Assembly (NCBI RefSeq): GCF_000710915.1
Contig: NZ_BAUA01000185.1
Span: 62,001-126,000 of the forward strand
Direction: 5' to 3'
Source: Nocardia brasiliensis IFM 10847
GTDB lineage: Bacteria > Actinomycetota > Actinomycetes > Mycobacteriales > Mycobacteriaceae
Length of the DNA stretch: 64,000 nucleotides
Positions within the stretch are counted from its first letter, which is position 1. Every line of letters begins with the position of its first letter. Positions 59,202 through 64,000 of the stretch are shown in pieces. The notes under the pieces were generated by a model. The model saw only the letters and a list, made by a program, of their open reading frames with translations, was not told the origin of the DNA and made no database searches. Made by a program: the position numbers and the translations under genes.

Positions 59202-60419
59202 ATGAGTTCGATCGCGCCCGTCCTGCGGGGTGCCCGGATCGCGAACTCGGTCGCATTCGGGTTGCAGGGTTTCTTCTTCGCCGTGGTGCTGACCGAACTA
59301 CCGCAGCAGAAGGACAGGTTCGGCCTGTCCGACGGGTTGATCGTCGGATCGGTGGTGCTGGTCTCGCTGCTGGCGGGCATTGGCAGCATGGCCGCCGAAA
59401 GGCTGGCACTGCGCTGGTCGAGCCGGGTCGCGGTGCGCACCGGCCTGCTGCTGATCTCGATCACCGGCACCACGGTGGCGTTCGCGCCGAACACGGCGAT
59501 CCTGCTGCTCGGGCTCGGCTGCTACGGAATCGCGGTCGGCATCGTGGACGCGAGCGCGAACATGCAGGCGGTCTTCCTTCAGCACGGGTACGGGACGTTC
59601 ATTCTGTCCTCGTTCTATGCCGCGTGGAGCGCGGGGTCGATCGGGGGCGCACTGTTCGTCGCGGGGTGCGAGGCGCTGGCGGTGACACTGCGGGAGACGC
59701 TGCTCGGCGCGGCGGGGATCGTGCTCGTCGCGGGCCTGATGCTCGGGCCACGACTGCTCGGGCCGCGGCAGGCCGAGGCGGGTCCGGCCGAACAGCCGGA
59801 GGTACCGCACGCCGAAAAGGTCGCATTGCGGGCCTATCTCGTGTTCGGCATCGCGATAGCGCTGGTGTTCGCGATCGACCTGGCCGTCGGCAACTGGTCG
59901 GCGCTGTATCTGACCGATGATCTGCTGGCCGGCTCGGCGACCGCGGCGCTCGCGCTGGCCGCGTATCAGGGCACCTCGCTGGTGGCTCGGCTCACGGGCG
60001 ATCTGCTGGTCCGGCGCTTCGGCCCGCGACGCGTGGTGCGGACCGCGGCGTTGATCGGGGCGAGCGGGCTGCTGATCGTGATCGTCGCGCCGGGCCCGCT
60101 CGTCGCGATCATCGGATTCTCGATCGCGGGTGCGGGCATGCCGGTGATCGCACCGCTGTGCTTCAGCGAGGCTGGGCAATTGACCAGTGGGCGCGGCCTG
60201 GACGCGCTCATCGCCCGGCTGAATCTGTTCAATTACGCGGGCACATTGATCGGCGGCGGCGTGGTCGGCGCGGTCGCGGCGGGTTTCGGGCACCGCGTCG
60301 GCTTCGTGATCCCGTTGCTGTTCGCGGTGCTGCTGGTCGGGCTCGCGCGGGTGTTCCATGCCCGGCCGGAAGCCGGTAAACATCCCACCTCTGCGGACGA
60401 CCGTGCTCTACTTGATTGA
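59202..60419 (+). CDS. Major facilitator superfamily transporter
   Basis: The 405-residue protein has about 12 hydrophobic segments, with the pattern of small-drug or sugar MFS exporters (GYGTFILSSFYAAWSAGSIGGALF; GDLLVRRFGPRRVVRTAALIG). The central loop is Pro/Glu-rich. The substrate is unknown. The TGA stop overlaps the ATG of the GNAT gene by one base, so the two are coupled. The ATG at 59202 immediately follows the P450 remnant. Confidence 0.9.
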   Translation: MSSIAPVLRGARIANSVAFGLQGFFFAVVLTELPQQKDRFGLSDGLIVGSVVLVSLLAGIGSMAAERLALRWSSRVAVRTGLLLISITGTTVAFAPNTAILLLGLGCYGIAVGIVDASANMQAVFLQHGYGTFILSSFYAAWSAGSIGGALFVAGCEALAVTLRETLLGAAGIVLVAGLMLGPRLLGPRQAEAGPAEQPEVPHAEKVALRAYLVFGIAIALVFAIDLAVGNWSALYLTDDLLAGSATAALALAAYQGTSLVARLTGDLLVRRFGPRRVVRTAALIGASGLLIVIVAPGPLVAIIGFSIAGAGMPVIAPLCFSEAGQLTSGRGLDALIARLNLFNYAGTLIGGGVVGAVAAGFGHRVGFVIPLLFAVLLVGLARVFHARPEAGKHPTSADDRALLD

Positions 60420-60958
60420 TGAGCAACATCCCAGTCATCGTCGACCGGGCCGGTCTGTGGGACGCCGAGGAACTCAGTGACGTTGCCGCGGCGACCTTTC
60501 CGTTGGCCTGCCCGCCGGATGCCACGCCCGACGACATCGACCTCTTCGTCACCGAGGCGCTCTCCGGCGACCGCTTCGGTGAGTACCTGAGCGATCCGGC
60601 CCGGACCGTGCTCAAGGCGGTGGCGGGCGAGGACATCGTCGGCTACGCGATGCTCATCGCGGGCGAGCCGGCCGATCCCGAGGTCGCGCGGGTGCTGGAC
60701 GTGCGCCCGATGGTGGAGATCAGCAAGATGTACGTGCTACCGGGCCATCATGGCACCGGCGTGTCGACGGCACTGATGCACGCGGCGCTGGAACGGGCGC
60801 GCGAAGGCGGTTTCGCCGCGGTGTGGCTCGGTGTCAACCAGGCGAACCAGCGTGCGCAGCGGTTCTACGCCAAACACGGGTTCGTCCAGATCGGCACCAA
60901 GTCCTTCACCGTCGGCAACCAGACGCACCACGATTACGTGCTGCGGCTGACCTTCTAG
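60419..60958 (+). CDS. GNAT family N-acetyltransferase
   Basis: The 179-residue protein has the GNAT core: YAMLIAGEP, then ISKMYVLPGHHGTGVSTALMHAALERA for acetyl-CoA binding and GVNQANQRAQRFYAKHGFVQIG. The target is unknown. The ATG overlaps the MFS stop by one base (TGATG), showing coupled translation, so it may modify the compound that the MFS protein exports (inference). It is convergent with the hydrolase gene. Confidence 0.9.
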   Translation: MSNIPVIVDRAGLWDAEELSDVAAATFPLACPPDATPDDIDLFVTEALSGDRFGEYLSDPARTVLKAVAGEDIVGYAMLIAGEPADPEVARVLDVRPMVEISKMYVLPGHHGTGVSTALMHAALERAREGGFAAVWLGVNQANQRAQRFYAKHGFVQIGTKSFTVGNQTHHDYVLRLTF

Positions 60959-60959
60959 C

Positions 60960-61709
60960 TCACACGAATTCGGTCAGCGCGGCATGGAAATCCGGCGCGA
61001 CCACGGCCATCAGGTGATCGCCCGGCACCAGGGCGAGCTTGCCGTCGGGTAGCGCCGCGGCGAGACGTTCGGGCTCGGCGGCGAACGGGTCGTTGTCCCC
61101 GGCCAGCACCAGCGTCGGCACCGTGATGCCGGACAGCCCTTCGATCGGCCGGGAATCCAGTCCGGTCGCGAGCGCTGTGATCGCCGCCCGATCGGCCTGC
61201 ACCGCGTCGGCGAGAATGCGGAACATCATCGCCGGCTGCGGCACGCCGGCCGTGTCCGCGCCCATCGCGGCTTGCAGAGCGGGCAGCTCGACGACCCGGC
61301 GGTCGACGCCGCCGCAATCGAGCACGCCCGACCCGACGCCACCGATAGCGAGGCGCTCGACCCGCTCGTCGGCGGCGGCGGCGAGCAGCGAGATGATCGC
61401 GCCCATCGAATAGCCCACCTGCACAACCCGATCGAAGCCCAGTTCGTCGTACAGCGCGCTGAGGTCCTTGGCCATGAACTCCCAGGTGTACTGCGCCGAG
61501 TCATGCGGCTTCGCGGAGCGGCCGTGCCCGCGCGCGTCCAGCGACACCACGGTGCGTCCGGCGGCCTGCAGCGCGCGCACGACACCGGTGCTCATCCAGT
61601 TCGCGTTGGTATCCGCGACCACCCCGTGCTGCAACACGACGGGAACACCCTCGCCCTCCCAGACCCGATAGTTGAGTTCCAGGCCGTCCCACGTCTCGAA
61701 CTTCGTCAT
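60960..61709 (-). CDS. Alpha/beta hydrolase
   Basis: The 249-residue enzyme has the nucleophile elbow GYSMGA, oxyanion region LQHGVVADT, catalytic Asp region LAGDNDPFA and His in PGDHLMAV. It probably hydrolyses an ester, lactone or peroxide. The ATG at 61709 is chosen because homology begins there; the frame extends to 61754. It is divergent from the ABC transporter operon and ends 1 bp from the GNAT stop. Confidence 0.9.
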   Translation of the reverse strand: MTKFETWDGLELNYRVWEGEGVPVVLQHGVVADTNANWMSTGVVRALQAAGRTVVSLDARGHGRSAKPHDSAQYTWEFMAKDLSALYDELGFDRVVQVGYSMGAIISLLAAAADERVERLAIGGVGSGVLDCGGVDRRVVELPALQAAMGADTAGVPQPAMMFRILADAVQADRAAITALATGLDSRPIEGLSGITVPTLVLAGDNDPFAAEPERLAAALPDGKLALVPGDHLMAVVAPDFHAALTEFV

Positions 61710-61738
61710 GACTCCGGATCGTAACCGGCGGTACCGGG

Positions 61739-61773
61739 TTGACAAGTTTTGCATGTTCAGTATTTACTGAACA
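61739..61773 (+). promoter_or_regulatory. Promoter and palindromic operator of the ABC exporter operon
   Basis: A -35 TTGACA (61739-61744) and a -10 TATTTA (61761-61766) are 16 nt apart. A perfect inverted repeat TGTTCAGTA-TT-TACTGAACA (61754-61773) covers the -10. A second partial repeat GTTC-ATTACA-GAAC lies at 61778-61791. The GbsR/MarR-type regulator at the end of the operon is the natural candidate binder. Confidence 0.8.
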
Positions 61774-61813
61774 CATCGTTCATTACAGAACATCCAGTAC
61801 TCAGGAGTACTCC

Positions 61814-62701
61814 ATGACAGCCGCGATTCGCACCGAGGGCCTGACCAAGCACTACGGCAAGCACGTCGCCCTCACCGGCTTGGACCTGGACGTGCGGGCA
61901 GGCGAGGTGTTCGGCTTCCTCGGACCCAACGGCGCGGGCAAATCCACCACCATCCGCATCCTGCTCGACCTGATCCGGCCGACCTCGGGACGCGTCGAAG
62001 TGTTCGGCGTCGATCCCCGCAAGGGCGGCGCGGAATTGCGCAAGCGAATCGGCTATCTGCCGGGCGAGCTGGCCCTCGAGGGGCGCAACACCGCCCGCGA
62101 TCTGCTCGGCTTCCTGGCCGACCAACGCGACGGCGCGGTACCCGCCCGCCGGATCACCGAACTCGCCGAACTCCTCGACCTCGACCTGTCCAAGAAGGTC
62201 GGCGCCATGTCCAAGGGCAACAAGCAGAAGGTCGGCATCGTCGCCGCCTTCATGCATCGGCCCGACCTGCTGATCCTCGACGAACCGACCTCCGGCCTGG
62301 ATCCGCTGTTGCAGCAGCGGTTTCTCGACCTGGTCACCGCGGCGAAGGCGGACGGGCAAACCGTGTTCATGTCCTCACACGTGCTCAGCGAGGTGCAGCA
62401 GACCGCCGACCACGCCGTGATCATGCGCGCGGGCACGTTGCTCGGCACCGAGAACGTGGACGAATTGCGGCGGCGCTCACCGCGTTCGGTCGAGCTGGTG
62501 TTCGGCGCCGACGTCTTCGCCGACGATTTCGCGCGGCTGCCCGGCGTGCGAGACCTGACCGTCGACGGACGGACGCTGCACTGCACCACCGAGGGCGAGG
62601 TGGACGGACTGTTCAAGATGGCGGCCAAATACCCGCTGGTGAGCGTGCTCTCGACCGAGCCGGACCTGGAGCAGATCTTCTTCAGCCTCTACGGCCGCTG
62701 A
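61814..62701 (+). CDS. ABC transporter ATP-binding protein
   Basis: The 295-residue ATPase has Walker A GPNGAGKST, the degenerate signature AMSKGNKQKVG and Walker B LLILDEPTSGLDP, with the DRA-type C-terminal extension of drug and antibiotic exporters. It pairs with the permease 32 nt downstream. The ATG at 61814 lies just after a palindromic operator, and CAGGAG precedes it. Substrate is likely a drug or lipid-like compound (inference). Confidence 0.92.
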   Translation: MTAAIRTEGLTKHYGKHVALTGLDLDVRAGEVFGFLGPNGAGKSTTIRILLDLIRPTSGRVEVFGVDPRKGGAELRKRIGYLPGELALEGRNTARDLLGFLADQRDGAVPARRITELAELLDLDLSKKVGAMSKGNKQKVGIVAAFMHRPDLLILDEPTSGLDPLLQQRFLDLVTAAKADGQTVFMSSHVLSEVQQTADHAVIMRAGTLLGTENVDELRRRSPRSVELVFGADVFADDFARLPGVRDLTVDGRTLHCTTEGEVDGLFKMAAKYPLVSVLSTEPDLEQIFFSLYGR

Positions 62702-62733
62702 CTCGAACCACTTATCGCACAGGAGAATTCGTC

Positions 62734-63502
62734 ATGACTCGCTCGGTCTTCACGCAGACGTTGAAGGAACAGCGCCGCGGCCTCATCGGCTGGTCGATCG
62801 GTATCGCGCTGGTGCCGCTGCTGTATCTGCCCTCGTTCAACTCGCTGAAAGAGCAAGGCTCGCTGAACAACATCAAGCAGAACCGCGTCTACGACGCGCT
62901 CGGCGCGGGCGATTTCGCCAGCGCCACCGGCTTTCTGCACTCGATGATCTATTCGATGATCGGCCTGCTGCTCATGCTGATCTTCGCGGTGACCTTCGCC
63001 GCGCGCTCGGTCACCCCAGGAGGAGAACGGCACGCTGGATCTGCTGCTCGCCCAGCCGGTCAGCCGGATCGCGCTGCTGACTCAGCGCTTCGGCGCGCTC
63101 GCGACGCAGATCGCGGTGGTCACCACCGTGCTTGCGCTGAGCGTGATCTCGGGTGCGCGGGCCGGAAAGATGGTGGTGCCCACCGGGCAGATCATCGCGG
63201 CCAGCGTGGCACTCGGGCTGCTCGCGCTGGCCGTCGGCGCGATCGCGCTGCTGGCCGGTGCGATCACCGGAAAGCGTTCGCTGGCACTGGGTTCGGCGTC
63301 GGTACTCGCGCTCGGCGGCTACTTCGCCAATACCCTCGGCGCCGACTGGCTGCGGCGGATATCGCCGTTCTACTACGCGGTGGGCGACAAGCCGGTGGTC
63401 AACGGCTGGAACGCGCTGCACCTGATCGTCCTGATCGCGGTGGCGGCACTCGCCATGGTCCTCGCGCTGGCCGCGTTCGACCGGCGCGACCTCGCGGTCT
63501 GA
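62734..63502 (+). pseudogene. ABC-2 permease, broken by a +1 frameshift
   Basis: The ATG at 62734 (AGGAG upstream) opens a permease frame through SMIYSMIGLLLMLIFAVTFAARSVT. At 63014-63017 CCCC (three expected) shifts the frame. The other frame resumes as EENGTLDLLLAQPVSRIALLTQRFG and runs to TGA at 63502. The total of 769 nt is 256 codons plus one base. Together the halves form a normal ~255-residue ABC-2 permease with about six membrane segments. The extra C in a C-run could be a sequencing error. Confidence 0.85.
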
Positions 63503-63575
63503 CCTCGCGACCCGGGGCGGCGGGCAACCGCCGCCCCGTGCACCTGTCCGCGCCAACCGAAGGGATACTCGAATC

Positions 63576-63632
63576 ATGTACCAGCGATCCATGCACACAG
63601 CGGAGCCGAGCGCGCGTGAGGCGCGGCTGTGA
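63576..63632 (+). CDS. Possible 18-residue leader peptide
   Basis: The frame MYQRSMHTAEPSAREARL ends with TGA overlapping the GTG start of the following regulator (GTGA). GAAGGG lies upstream of the ATG. It could be a translationally coupled leader for the regulator or an N-terminal extension artefact. There is no further support. Confidence 0.3.
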   Translation: MYQRSMHTAEPSAREARL

Positions 63633-64000
63633 GCAGTGCCGAAACCGCCCCGACCCCGGAACAATTGGCCTTCGTCGAAGATTTCGCGCTGGTACTCGAA
63701 CGCATGGGCCTGGTCCGGATGACCGGACGCGCCGCGGGGTGGCTGCTCGTCTCGAATCCGCCGGAGCAGACCTTCGGCCAGATCGCCGACGCACTGCAAG
63801 CGTCCAAAGGTTCGATCTCGGGCGCGTTGAAGATCCTGGTCACCATGCGCTGGGTGGACAAGATCTCCAAGCCGGGCGATCGCAAGGACTACTACGCGAT
63901 CCGCCCCGGCATCCTGCCCGAGCTCACTCGCCGGCAGAGCGGTATGTACGACGACCTCACCGTGATGACCTCACGGGGCCTGGCACTGTTCGACGATCCC
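63629..64000 (+). CDS. GbsR/MarR-family regulator (3' end outside window)
   Basis: The frame from the GTG at 63629 is open to the window edge (124 residues). It has EQLAFVEDFALVLERMGLVRMTGRAAGWLLVSNPPEQTFGQIADALQASKGSISGALKILV, the winged-helix of GbsR-like regulators. It then has RWVDKISKPGDRKDYYAIRP. Such proteins in actinobacteria typically sit beside ABC exporters and repress them. The palindrome upstream of the exporter operon is its likely site. Confidence 0.85.
   Translation, partial: MSSAETAPTPEQLAFVEDFALVLERMGLVRMTGRAAGWLLVSNPPEQTFGQIADALQASKGSISGALKILVTMRWVDKISKPGDRKDYYAIRPGILPELTRRQSGMYDDLTVMTSRGLALFDDP

Overview
The window is high-GC actinobacterial chromosome. Gene content suggests Nocardia or a close relative: a StrR-type ParB-fold regulator, an MmyB-type XRE regulator, an Rv2949c-like chorismate lyase, a GC-ending codon bias, a Gly-Cys-Val tRNA array and a sugar ABC importer without its own ATPase. 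The genus is an inference; nothing in the sequence names the species.

Bases 1-12364 (minus strand) are the end of a biosynthetic gene cluster. A StrR-like activator is followed by a tightly coupled operon: acyl carrier protein, membrane fatty-acid desaturase, fatty-acyl-AMP ligase, thioester-reductase-like SDR, SDR, CFA/mycolic-type methyltransferase, KAS III-like synthase, DAO-type FAD oxidoreductase, and a type I PKS (ACP-KS-AT) that runs off the left edge. The ACP-desaturase-ligase trio is the layout used to prepare an unsaturated (alkene or alkyne) fatty-acyl starter for a PKS. The desaturase carries a +1 frameshift just before its last histidine box, and the KAS III has Asn where the catalytic His is expected.

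Bases 13000-22819 hold a DUF2867-like gene under a perfect palindrome, a DUF4185 protein, a five-gene operon joining two wall-hydrolase-like proteins to a sugar ABC importer, an aldehyde dehydrogenase under a GntR-like palindrome, a GNAT acetyltransferase and two small secreted proteins. Bases 22944-27430 hold a STAND ATPase-LuxR regulator, tRNA-Val(CAC), a 1.1-kb G-rich non-coding stretch, and tRNA-Gly(GCC), tRNA-Cys(GCA), tRNA-Val(GAC) with a terminator.

Bases 27555-35781 are regulator/enzyme pairs: TetR with a divergent flavin monooxygenase and twin operators, an SDR operon facing an XRE regulator, a chorismate-lyase-like gene facing a LysR gene, a DUF6506 protein and a SUKH protein. Bases 36000-46400 are looser: small secreted or membrane proteins, a family of short intergenic repeats, a ~48-bp direct repeat flanking a VOC gene, a broken TetR gene, an ECF41 sigma factor with its oxidoreductase partner and a matching promoter, a truncated DoxX gene and a BBE-type oxidoreductase.

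Bases 46753-64000 contain a nucleotidyltransferase, a DHFR-like reductase, MarR/TetR and quinone-oxidoreductase genes, and a MetE-like methyltransferase. A sigma-region-4 protein fused to a degenerate TnsA-like nuclease fold then meets a CoiA-like nuclease gene head-on. After these come a Pro-rich coiled-coil protein, LysR, a flavin monooxygenase, a P450 remnant, MFS and GNAT genes, an alpha/beta hydrolase, and a two-gene ABC exporter (its permease also has a +1 frameshift) under a palindromic operator, followed by a GbsR/MarR-type regulator cut by the right edge.
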